Positions 31,239-37,305 of a stretch of 37,305 nt of DNA are shown in pieces (position 1 is the first letter of the stretch; each line of letters begins with the position of its first letter). This DNA comes from a virus. A program made the translations under genes and the position numbers. Below the pieces are notes generated by a model that saw only the letters and a program-made list of their open reading frames with translations, was not told the origin of the DNA and made no database searches. The DNA lies in the IMG/VR virus record IMGVR_UViG_3300038309_000185, positions 1 to 37,305 of that record; one strand, 5' to 3'.

Positions 31239-33494
31239 GTGCACTCATTAAAGCTCTTCCGCCCCTTGGCATCACAAAACGGTACCCCAATAGACTGGAC
31301 GGAAACACCGGAAGAGCTGGCCACAATATTATCCATACTCGCCAAGCGCAACAAAGACGCCCCAAAAAGCCCCAATTCTACTCCCGGGTACCTGCTGGCT
31401 GATTCACCCGATGACAATGTTGGCCGCTCTGCGCGTGACATTGTAAGCCGGTCCTGGGCCGTGCTGGACGTGGACGGCGTGACCGATGCCGATACGGCTG
31501 CCATCAAGGCGTGGCTCCGTGGCTATCCGTGCGTGGCCCAACGTAGCCTAGGTGGGCAAGGATGGCATCTGCACATACCGCTGGCGACCCCAGCCGGGCC
31601 AGCGGAATACGATGAGATCATCGCTGCGCTGGCCGCCAAGCTGCCGGGGCTGGACGCGGCGGGCTCCCGCTGGGCGCAGACGCTATATATAGGCCGAGGT
31701 GATGCCGAGGTGTGGTGCCCGGATGGTGTGCCATTGTATATCGAAGGCACCGCACATGCTGTGCGTAGCGCCGTGGACCTGGGGGATAGGTTTGCCTGTG
31801 CCCGGGGCAACGGGCGCTGCCGGTTATCCGGTAGCAGGGACGCGCTCCGCATCCGTATTGCTGGCCACCTGGGCCGTAAGCTGGCCGATGGCGAGATTGG
31901 CCAGGGAGACATCGAAACGTTCTGGGCCGCGCATTTCGCTGGGCCGGGGTACACCGCTGAACCCTCGGCAGACTCCAGCCCAGCGCTGATGGTCCGGCGC
32001 ACTATAGCCTTTGCCGAGGGCGACAAAGAGAGCGCCCCGCCGCCGCGTAAACGTGGGCGCCCGGGGAAACAGCGGGACGATCAAGGCGCAGACGCCCGAG
32101 AGGGCGTGCTGGCGGCATGGCGCGAAGAACTGGCCGGGCAGTACTATCGGTGCTCTCACGACGAAGAGATGTTCGTCAGCGCCGCCACAGGGCGCCTCAG
32201 CAGTAGGCGCAAGCTCTGCCAAAGTCTGGCCAGAAAGTTTGATCCTGACGCCGTAGAGCGCCCATTCGACGTGTTTGGCGATATGCTGGCCGTGGGGCTG
32301 GTGGACGACGTGGATATGCGCGGCGTGTTCGACGCGCCCGGGGCCGGGTGGATCGTGGAGCGTGACGGGCGCAGCATGGTCAACCGCTCCGCTCATATTG
32401 TCACACCGTCCAAGCCGCCACCAGGATGGTCCCCGGCGGGACGGTGGGGGCAATGGGTAGGCGCGTTCAGCGCCGAAGCCAAGGCGTTCCTGGGCCACAT
32501 CATAGCGCGGCCATGGGAGAAGCCAAACGTCTGCCTAGTTCTCCAGGGACCAAGCGGCGAAGGCAAGAGTAGCGTGGTGAGCGCCCTGCTCCGCGCCATC
32601 CTGCCGAATCTGCCAGACCATAACGATATCGTAGGCCGGGAGCAGGTATGCCAGCGGTCGCTGCGGGCCGTGACCGGGAGGTTCAATGGTGACACGGCCA
32701 CGAAGTTGGTAGTCTGCCTGGGTGAAGAGGATACCGCCGGGCAGGGCGGGGCCGCCAGACGGGCCGAGAAACTTGAGCAGATCAACATATTGAAAGAGCT
32801 TATCACCGATCCCGAGCTGGCCTATGAGCGCAAAGGGGCCGAGGTGATAAGGATCGAGAACCGCACCCGGTACATCATGACGACCGAGCAATACCTGACC
32901 GATCCCTCGACTAATCTGGCCATTGGTAACCGGCGGTTCCTCCATCAGCCTGTATTCGCTGGGCTCCATCTCGACCCCGCCGGAGCTGATGCGATGTTCG
33001 ATGATATCGCTGCGCACCCTGAATGGTACGCCTGGGCGCTGCTGCAATACTGGGAGCAAGCGCCGCAGGCCGTGCGGGATACGATCCTGCACGGCGTGCG
33101 GCCAAGCGGTGAGGATTTGATTGAGGGCGGGAGTGCGATGGCCTTCGGGCAGGTGATGCGGGACTGCCTGGAAGGGGCGCACGATGGAGAACTGGCCAAC
33201 CCTACCTTACCACAACACAAACTAGGCGGCACGGTACGCTCCAGCATGGGCTACGACGAGGTCAGGGCACTGTGCGGCGAGACCTACGAAATAGGCGGGG
33301 TAGTATATGTGAGGGCGGCGGCGTTCGGCGAGCTGGCCAACGTCTGGTGCGGGAAAATACTACGCGGTAAACAGATTGCGGCGTTCCACGAGGGCATGCA
33401 CGTGGGCGTGGCAAGCGAGATGCTAAAAGTAACCGCCCGGATTGACGGGGCTACCGTCAAACTCCGGGCGGTGTATAGGGTAGGGGCTAGTTAA
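31239..33494 (+). CDS. Primase-helicase: AEP-like primase plus SF3/D5-type helicase (751 aa)
   Basis: Makes primers and unwinds the replication fork. The N-terminal primase shows WAVLDVDGV (Asp77, Asp79) and GGQGWHLHIPL (His110/His112), the acidic and His motifs of archaeo-eukaryotic-type primases. A basic linker with KRGRPGKQR follows at about 270. The C-terminal ATPase has LQGPSGEGKSS (Walker A, 435-445), VVCLGEED (Walker B, about 491-498), and TRYIMTTE as a sensor-like motif, then GNRRFL. GTG at 31239 is preferred, 4 nt after GGAGG; a TTG at 31179 has no site. It is the only plus-strand gene within the minus-strand half and overlaps the convergent Sel1 gene by 8 bp. Confidence 0.82.
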   Translation: MHSLKLFRPLASQNGTPIDWTETPEELATILSILAKRNKDAPKSPNSTPGYLLADSPDDNVGRSARDIVSRSWAVLDVDGVTDADTAAIKAWLRGYPCVAQRSLGGQGWHLHIPLATPAGPAEYDEIIAALAAKLPGLDAAGSRWAQTLYIGRGDAEVWCPDGVPLYIEGTAHAVRSAVDLGDRFACARGNGRCRLSGSRDALRIRIAGHLGRKLADGEIGQGDIETFWAAHFAGPGYTAEPSADSSPALMVRRTIAFAEGDKESAPPPRKRGRPGKQRDDQGADAREGVLAAWREELAGQYYRCSHDEEMFVSAATGRLSSRRKLCQSLARKFDPDAVERPFDVFGDMLAVGLVDDVDMRGVFDAPGAGWIVERDGRSMVNRSAHIVTPSKPPPGWSPAGRWGQWVGAFSAEAKAFLGHIIARPWEKPNVCLVLQGPSGEGKSSVVSALLRAILPNLPDHNDIVGREQVCQRSLRAVTGRFNGDTATKLVVCLGEEDTAGQGGAARRAEKLEQINILKELITDPELAYERKGAEVIRIENRTRYIMTTEQYLTDPSTNLAIGNRRFLHQPVFAGLHLDPAGADAMFDDIAAHPEWYAWALLQYWEQAPQAVRDTILHGVRPSGEDLIEGGSAMAFGQVMRDCLEGAHDGELANPTLPQHKLGGTVRSSMGYDEVRALCGETYEIGGVVYVRAAAFGELANVWCGKILRGKQIAAFHEGMHVGVASEMLKVTARIDGATVKLRAVYRVGAS

Positions 33495-33765
33495 TCGGGG
33501 GCTTGCCCCTGGGCATCCACAGCATAACCGCGCGCCCAGCGTCCCGTGGTACTCCATAGCCTGCCGCGTACATCACGCCTAGGCTATGTTCAGCGGCCGC
33601 ATGCCCCTGCTTGGCCGCCTTGCGTAGCCAGTCAACCGCTTGGGCCGCGTCACGCGGTACGCCATGCCCTATGGCGTACATTACGCCAAGCTCATATTGG
33701 GCCGCCGCATGCCCATTAGCAGCGGCGGCCAGGACAGGTTCAGCCCATTTCTTAATTTCGATCAT
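33487..33765 (-). CDS. Sel1-repeat protein, short (92 aa)
   Basis: Two Sel1-type repeats: AAAQYELGVMYAIGHGVPRD through AVDWLRKAAKQGH, then AAAEHSLGVMYAAGYGVPRD. Sel1 repeats form alpha-solenoids that bind proteins. It is far shorter than most Sel1 proteins, so it may be a peptide-binding adaptor or work with its paralogues at 34172 and 35675. The ATG at 33765 overlaps the previous stop (ATGA). It has no promoter module of its own and is coupled to the 112-aa gene upstream. Confidence 0.75.
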   Translation of the reverse strand: MIEIKKWAEPVLAAAANGHAAAQYELGVMYAIGHGVPRDAAQAVDWLRKAAKQGHAAAEHSLGVMYAAGYGVPRDAGRAVMLWMPRGKPPIN

Positions 33766-34100
33766 TCCAAACCCACTACCGCACAGCCGCATGACGTAAT
33801 ATGGATTACAGCATCATAGTACCAATTGGGATTAACGGCGGAATCTATGTTATCTCTAACATAGGCGGCTAGTTTTGATGTATCGTCAATCGCCGGGAGC
33901 CCTACCTTATCCAAAAACTCATAGGGGCCTAACTCTAAAAAATTGCTTCGGATAACTTCCGGGGTAACACCAAGATTCCCGCCCATATCCCGTAAATAAT
34001 CATACAACGCCGCTGCCCCTTCAACGGACCAGTCATCACCATCGCTGGTGATAATATCGTGAAACTCTTCGGGGGTAAGCTTCCAAACTGCTATGCTCAT
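33762..34100 (-). CDS. Conserved small early protein, paralogue of the 36.3-kb gene (112 aa)
   Basis: Starts MSIAVWKLTPEEFHDIITSD, continuing GDDWSVEGAAALYDYLRDMG. This pattern is shared with the protein at 36258-36632 (FYQIITSHGDQWTHEGAQAL) and with many small phage and bacterial proteins of unknown function. Acidic, with two Cys near the C-terminus (ITSCGCAVVG). The ATG has GGAGTAACGAA upstream. It lies behind the module at 34122-34183, whose hairpin loop is inverted relative to the others. Confidence 0.7.
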   Translation of the reverse strand: MSIAVWKLTPEEFHDIITSDGDDWSVEGAAALYDYLRDMGGNLGVTPEVIRSNFLELGPYEFLDKVGLPAIDDTSKLAAYVRDNIDSAVNPNWYYDAVIHITSCGCAVVGLE

Positions 34101-34121
34101 TTCGTTACTCCTTTGCCCTTG

Positions 34122-34183
34122 CCCATGGTCGGCAATCACGCCGACCATGGGGATAGGTTACTGTGATATGGCTAGAGTGTTAA
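34122..34183 (-). promoter_or_regulatory. Early module D: promoter plus leader hairpin (inverted loop)
   Basis: Minus strand: TTAACA (34178-34183), 17-bp spacer, TAACCT (34155-34160). A 12-bp-stem hairpin follows (34122-34151) with CCCATGGTCGGC as its left arm on the plus strand. The plus-strand loop is AATCAC, the reverse complement of the GTGATT in modules A-C. The dyad around -10 seen in A-C is weaker here. It drives the 112-aa gene and the short Sel1 gene. The -35 box lies in the last codons of the gene at 34172-34693. Confidence 0.8.
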
Positions 34184-34693
34184 AGGCCCAATCTGCGGCG
34201 GGCGCGGGCGCAGGGCATTGGCCTGCATGCGCCAATGATGCGCCTGATTGAAATCCTGCGACACGCCATGCCCGGCTTCATACAATTGGGCCAGCCTGGC
34301 GCACGCGGCGTGGTACCCATTGCCCGCCGCCGCCCGGTACCATTGCACCGCCCTGGAATAGTCTTGCGGTACACCATCACCTCTGGCATAGAGCCCCGCT
34401 AGCGCATACTGCGCCAGGGCATGGCGCTGTTCTGCGGCCAAGCGGTACATGTGCGCAGCTTCTGCATAGTCTTGCGGTACGCATGAGCCCGCATGGTACG
34501 CTACGCCTAGCGTGTACTGTGCATCTGCGTTGCCATGCGCTGCTGCGCTGCGCAACAAGGGGATAGCCTTCTTCCAATTACGCCTAACGCCTTCCCCACC
34601 GTACAGATATGCCCGGCCTAGTTTGTATTGGGCAACGACATTACCACGCGCGGCATTGTGTTCAAGAGATACGATTGTTGCTGATTTTTTCAC
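34172..34693 (-). CDS. Sel1-repeat protein, four repeats (173 aa)
   Basis: Four to five Sel1 repeats (ARGNVVAQYKLGRAYLYGGE, HGNADAQYTLGVAYHAGSCV, RHALAQYALAGLYARGDGVP, GYHAACARLAQLYEAGHGVS), with the usual 36-residue spacing. No signal peptide, so probably cytoplasmic, unlike many bacterial Sel1 proteins. GTG start with GAGGAG upstream. It ends GPLTL because the next promoter's -35 lies in the 3' end. Function unknown; a protein-binding role against host factors is possible. Confidence 0.85.
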   Translation of the reverse strand: MKKSATIVSLEHNAARGNVVAQYKLGRAYLYGGEGVRRNWKKAIPLLRSAAAHGNADAQYTLGVAYHAGSCVPQDYAEAAHMYRLAAEQRHALAQYALAGLYARGDGVPQDYSRAVQWYRAAAGNGYHAACARLAQLYEAGHGVSQDFNQAHHWRMQANALRPRPPQIGPLTL

Positions 34694-34716
34694 TTCATTA
34701 CTCCTCTACTTGCTTG

Positions 34717-34777
34717 CCCATGGTCGGCGTGATTGCCGACCATGGGACAGTTTACTGTGATATGGTTATACTGCCAA
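34717..34777 (-). promoter_or_regulatory. Early module C: promoter, palindrome and leader hairpin
   Basis: Minus strand: TTGGCA (34772-34777), 17-bp spacer, TAAACT (34749-34754) inside the palindrome ACAGTAAACTGT (34747-34758). The 12-bp-stem hairpin follows (34717-34746), loop GTGATT on the plus strand. It precedes the four-repeat Sel1 gene. The -35 is inside the last codons of the clamp-like gene. Confidence 0.85.
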
Positions 34778-35605
34778 GGGCATGACCACCGCGACAACGC
34801 GGTAGTCTTCGCTGGCCAACACCAGCTTCCCCAATTTGGTTTGGGACAACTTAACCTGCCCCTTAGGGCCAAGCCATTTTAGCGCGCACCTAAGTAATTT
34901 GAGGTCAACGTGCGCGTCAATGGCCGCGCCGCTATCTGCGGCCATGACCTGTAGGGTATGGGTTCCCCCGCCGTCAACAGACACCGACAGCGCCCTGCCA
35001 TCCATCCGTAGCCTAGCATACCCACGATCAGGCGGCACACGCAGGGCCTTAGCGGTCAGTGTGACACCCGGAAGCGGGCCACACAGAACATCAGGAATAG
35101 CATCCCGCCAGTGCGGCAGTCGCTGTGTTTGAGCCTCCACATGAATGGACCATGCCTCCCCTTGCGCCAGGTGCATACGCCCGGCATCGTCATGTACGTT
35201 AACAGGCGCGTTGCCGCAAAATTGACTAAGCGCCGCCGCCCAATGCATGGCAGATACCGGCAGTTCATGGTGCGCCCCCCGGGCCGAATATATCTCGTAC
35301 GGGGACGCGCCATCGGTAGTCATCACCATTATGTACCCATTCGTTATTACGTGAGCATCGCCCTTGGACGACTGGTTAAGGATATAGGGGAATCGTATAG
35401 TAGCAAGCTCCCCCTCAATTGTTGCCCCAATTTTCCGCGCCACGGCCAAAAATTGACCCGGTGTCCACGCATGCAGGAATTGCGCCCCCCGGGGCAAGGC
35501 GGGCATGGCCGCCGTGATTGATATTTCCAAGGGCTTTACTTCTTTTATTTTGTTAGCGGCCATGACCAGGTCGACCAGATTGTCCGGATTGATGATTATT
35601 TCCAC
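34766..35605 (-). CDS. Sliding-clamp-like protein (279 aa)
   Basis: Resembles the C-terminal two domains of bacterial beta clamp (DnaN). One segment WRDAIPDVLCGPLPGVTLTA stands where DnaN has its F-P-D-Y ... P linker. A last domain with AHVDLKLLRCALKWLG, then GQVKLSQTKLGKLVLASEDY and the terminal VVAVVMPL matches the DnaN ending (yl ... MP-hydrophobic). At 279 aa it is shorter than DnaN (about 366), so it may have a reduced first domain or form a trimer like T4 gp45. No clamp loader is seen. GTG start after GGGAG; alternative functions cannot be excluded. Confidence 0.5.
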   Translation of the reverse strand: MEIIINPDNLVDLVMAANKIKEVKPLEISITAAMPALPRGAQFLHAWTPGQFLAVARKIGATIEGELATIRFPYILNQSSKGDAHVITNGYIMVMTTDGASPYEIYSARGAHHELPVSAMHWAAALSQFCGNAPVNVHDDAGRMHLAQGEAWSIHVEAQTQRLPHWRDAIPDVLCGPLPGVTLTAKALRVPPDRGYARLRMDGRALSVSVDGGGTHTLQVMAADSGAAIDAHVDLKLLRCALKWLGPKGQVKLSQTKLGKLVLASEDYRVVAVVMPLAV

Positions 35606-35625
35606 GTCATTTACTCCCTTACTTG

Positions 35626-35686
35626 CCCATGGTCGGCGTGATTGCCGACCATGGGACAGTTTACTGTGATATGGTTACGCTGTCAA
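35626..35686 (-). promoter_or_regulatory. Early module B: promoter, palindrome and leader hairpin
   Basis: Minus strand: TTGACA (35681-35686), 17-bp spacer, TAAACT (35658-35663) inside ACAGTAAACTGT (35656-35667), then the 12-bp-stem hairpin (35626-35655). It drives the clamp-like gene. The -35 lies in the last codons (Leu-Thr-Ala-stop) of the gene at 35675-36175. Confidence 0.87.
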
Positions 35687-36175
35687 GGGCACAAAAGGAT
35701 CGCGCCGCATGGCAATTTCTAATCCAGCTTCTGCCGCTGCACGGGCCGAGTCGCACCATAAGGCATTCCCTAGCCAAAACCTGGCCATCTGCATGCAGAT
35801 AGGCATGGCATCGCATCCATTGAGGTATAGCAGTCCCAGGTCAAGCGCGGCACCGGCGTGCCCATTTTCAGCGGCGGCTTTAAGCCAGTTTGCCGCCTGG
35901 CGCTGGTCCCTTGGTACGCCAAGCCCCAACATATAGCAGTGCCCCAATTCGTACTGCGCGGGCGGGGACTCTCGCTCTGCGGCGCGGGCGAACCATTTCG
36001 CCGCTTCTTTCCAATCAACTCGTTGCTGTGAATAATACCGCCCCACCTCATACTGCGCCGCGTGGTGCCCCGCTTCAGCGATTGGCAGCAATTTATCCAA
36101 AGCCGGGCGATGCCATCCCTTAGCGATAAGCTTGATAGCTTCCCTGTATTCAGCATCCATAGTTAGTTCGTCCAT
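35675..36175 (-). CDS. Sel1-repeat protein, three repeats (166 aa)
   Basis: Repeats HHAAQYEVGRYYSQQRVDWK, SPPAQYELGHCYMLGLGVPRD and GHAGAALDLGLLYLNGCD, preceded by a helical cap (MDAEYREAIKLIAKGWHRPA) and followed by a non-repeat end (RDPFVPLTA). Cytoplasmic, no signal peptide. GGAG lies 9 nt before the ATG. It is expressed from module A. Function unknown; a third Sel1 protein in one phage suggests diversification of a binding surface. Confidence 0.82.
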   Translation of the reverse strand: MDELTMDAEYREAIKLIAKGWHRPALDKLLPIAEAGHHAAQYEVGRYYSQQRVDWKEAAKWFARAAERESPPAQYELGHCYMLGLGVPRDQRQAANWLKAAAENGHAGAALDLGLLYLNGCDAMPICMQMARFWLGNALWCDSARAAAEAGLEIAMRRDPFVPLTA

Positions 36176-36199
36176 TCGTATTTACTCCATTCTTACTCG

Positions 36200-36261
36200 C
36201 CCATGGTCGGCGTGATTGCCGACCATGGGGACAGTTTACTGTGATATGGTTAGCGTGTCAA
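36200..36261 (-). promoter_or_regulatory. Early module A: promoter, palindrome and leader hairpin
   Basis: Minus strand: TTGACA (36256-36261), 17-bp spacer, TAAACT (36233-36238) inside ACAGTAAACTGT (36231-36242), then the 12-bp-stem hairpin (36200-36229). The stop codon of the upstream gene (36258-36260) overlaps the -35 box. It drives the three-repeat Sel1 gene. Confidence 0.87.
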
Positions 36262-36632
36262 ATGTTTCGAACCAAGACTTTACCATTGCCCAGGAAGGCG
36301 ATTACTGCGTCATCAAGCCAATATGGGTTTCCCGCCGTTTCCACGCGTGCCCTGAGGTAGTCTTCAGGGGAGTCTGCAAACTCTTCCCTTTCTTCGTCGG
36401 TTTCTGGCTCTGGCAAGTCCATAAACTGAAAGACTTCATCAAGGTCAATCTCCGAAAAGTCGCACCGAATGCCTACCGCTTCAATTTCGATATTCTCATC
36501 ACAAGACTCTGCTAATTCATCAAGGTATTCAAAAAGCGCTTGCGCCCCTTCGTGGGTCCATTGATCCCCATGGCTTGTGATGATTTGATAAAACTGACCG
36601 AATGTGCCTACCGTCTGAACTAATGCACCCAT
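36258..36632 (-). CDS. Conserved small early protein, paralogue of the 33.8-kb gene (124 aa)
   Basis: Starts MGALVQTVGTFGQFYQIITS, followed by HGDQWTHEGAQALFEYLDEL and IEIEAVGIRCDFSEIDLDEV. Very acidic. The same F-x-x-I-I-T-x-x-G-D-x-W-x-x-E-G-A-x-A-L pattern is in the 112-aa protein at 33762-34100. I know this pattern from a broad family of phage and bacterial hypothetical proteins. Acidity and early position allow a DNA-mimic or host-inhibitor role, which is speculative. The ATG has AGGAGT upstream. Confidence 0.7.
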   Translation of the reverse strand: MGALVQTVGTFGQFYQIITSHGDQWTHEGAQALFEYLDELAESCDENIEIEAVGIRCDFSEIDLDEVFQFMDLPEPETDEEREEFADSPEDYLRARVETAGNPYWLDDAVIAFLGNGKVLVRNI

Positions 36633-36680
36633 TGTATTTACTCCTATAATAAGCACTGGCCCTCATTAGCCAGCGGTTAC

Positions 36681-36709
36681 AGAATAGGGCATTGTGGTTA
36701 TCGTGTCAA
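36681..36709 (-). promoter_or_regulatory. Sigma70-like promoter of the first early gene
   Basis: Minus strand: TTGACA (36704-36709), 17-bp spacer starting CGATAACCA, TATTCT (36681-36686; 5 of 6 to consensus). Its spacer start is close to the CGCTAACCA of module A. The ACAGTAAACTGT dyad is absent, so this promoter may be free of the control shared by A-C. It drives the 124-aa gene next to the origin. Confidence 0.8.
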
Positions 36710-37213
36710 CTAGGCAAAAAATATACAGGCAGCATGTTTCCGGTGTTACCAGTTGCGCGAAGAAAATTGAGCCACGCGCGAAAAATGCAACTGCTGGAAT
36801 TGCGCGAGCGTTACCAGTTGGGCGCGTTACCAGTTGGGCGCGGTGAACTGGTAACAGGGTGCTAACCATATCCCTACCGCGCGAGCCCTTGCGGCGCGTG
36901 CATTGCGTGGTAGGGGGATTACGTGTAAATCCTGTTACCAGTTGAGCGCGGTTAACAGCGCGCGCGTAATTAAATAATGCCGCGCGTAAAATTGCGCGCG
37001 CGGCGTGCTCCTTTATTATTTATTTACTTATATATATTTTTTTATGTTGAACTGGTAACAAAATATAATAAACACAATATAAGGATGGTAGAAAGGCAAT
37101 AGAATCAAGGGGTTAGCAGCAGATATATGGTTAACAGCAACTGGTAATGCAACCGGCAACAACTGGTAATTATTGCGCAAGAACTGGTAACAGGCGCCGG
37201 AACTGGTAACAAC
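36710..37213. other. Probable replication origin: iterons and AT-rich DNA
   Basis: No gene. Ten copies of a 10-bp iteron are present. GTTACCAGTT lies at 36745, 36810, 36826 and 36934. The reverse orientation AACTGGTAA[CT] lies at 36846, 37050, 37139, 37161, 37182 and 37201. Eight copies are exact, two end in T. Most left copies point one way and right copies the other, around an AT-rich tract (36961-37050) that contains a poly-T run and TATATATA. This iteron plus melting-region layout is typical of initiator-bound origins. GC-rich CGCGCG blocks alternate with the iterons. Confidence 0.75.
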
Positions 37214-37221
37214 GTGCTGCT

Positions 37222-37305
37222 GAGGGGCCTGGCGCGGATGCTGGTGCTGCTGAGGGGCCTGGCGCGGATGCTGGTGCTGCTGAGGGGCCTGGCGCGGATG
37301 CTGGT
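37222..37305. repeat. 30-bp tandem repeat, right end (2 full units plus 24 bp)
   Basis: Units at 37222-37251 and 37252-37281, and 24 bp of a third unit at the window edge; identical to the units at 1-150. Direct joining of the two window ends would give one unit shortened by 6 bp, so the true copy number is probably unresolved. Confidence 0.95.

Noticed and set aside
31824-33182. Long minus-strand open frames opposite the primase-helicase
   Set aside because: GC-rich shadow frames; the plus-strand frame has clear primase and helicase motifs.

Overview
The window looks like a nearly complete genome (37.3 kb) of a tailed double-stranded DNA phage with a short, podovirus-type tail. The main evidence is an N4-gp56-type major capsid protein, a P22-type portal, P22 gp4- and gp10-like head-tail proteins, three large Ala/Gln-rich proteins typical of DNA-ejection proteins, and a large terminase. 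I see no integrase, recognised lysogeny repressor, phage RNA polymerase, tRNA, insertion sequence or CRISPR array. The host cannot be named. Strong Shine-Dalgarno sites and sigma70-like promoters point to bacteria, and a possible outer-membrane spanin leans weakly to a Gram-negative host. Both window ends lie inside the same 30-bp tandem repeat, so the molecule is probably circular, circularly permuted or terminally repetitive, and was cut at that repeat.

Layout. Positions 1-184: five repeat units and a perfect 30-bp palindrome. Positions 197-766: two small minus-strand genes. Positions 767-1362: structured, GC-rich non-coding DNA. Positions 1363-17688: a plus-strand virion block (capsid, adaptor, tail hub, ejection proteins, fibre and appendage proteins, small proteins). 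Positions 17695-31164: a long minus-strand block that is read first through nucleotide and DNA metabolism (methyltransferase-like protein, family A polymerase, Cas4-like nuclease, dNTP-hydrolase-like protein, VRR-NUC, SNF2 helicase), with an amidase inside it, and then through small terminase, lysis candidates, large terminase, portal and scaffold. Positions 31239-33494: one plus-strand primase-helicase gene, divergent from the methyltransferase across a palindromic operator-like site. Positions 33487-36632: a minus-strand early region whose genes each sit behind a repeated promoter-palindrome-hairpin module; it holds three Sel1-repeat proteins, a sliding-clamp-like protein and two paralogous small proteins. 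Positions 36700-37213: a probable replication origin with ten copies of a 10-bp iteron around AT-rich DNA.

How it works together (inference): the early cassettes next to the origin are fired one by one from sigma70-like promoters carrying a shared palindrome. Primase-helicase, polymerase and perhaps the clamp-like protein copy the genome. The nucleases and SNF2 helicase process DNA. The packaging genes at the end of the minus block and the virion genes of the plus block then meet head-on at about 17.69 kb.

Most notable points: the repeated early-gene cassette with one inverted hairpin loop, the Sel1 family in a phage, the clamp-like protein, the proline-punctuated 11-residue repeat protein in the tail module, the iteron origin, and the ladder of start codons at 17.0 kb.
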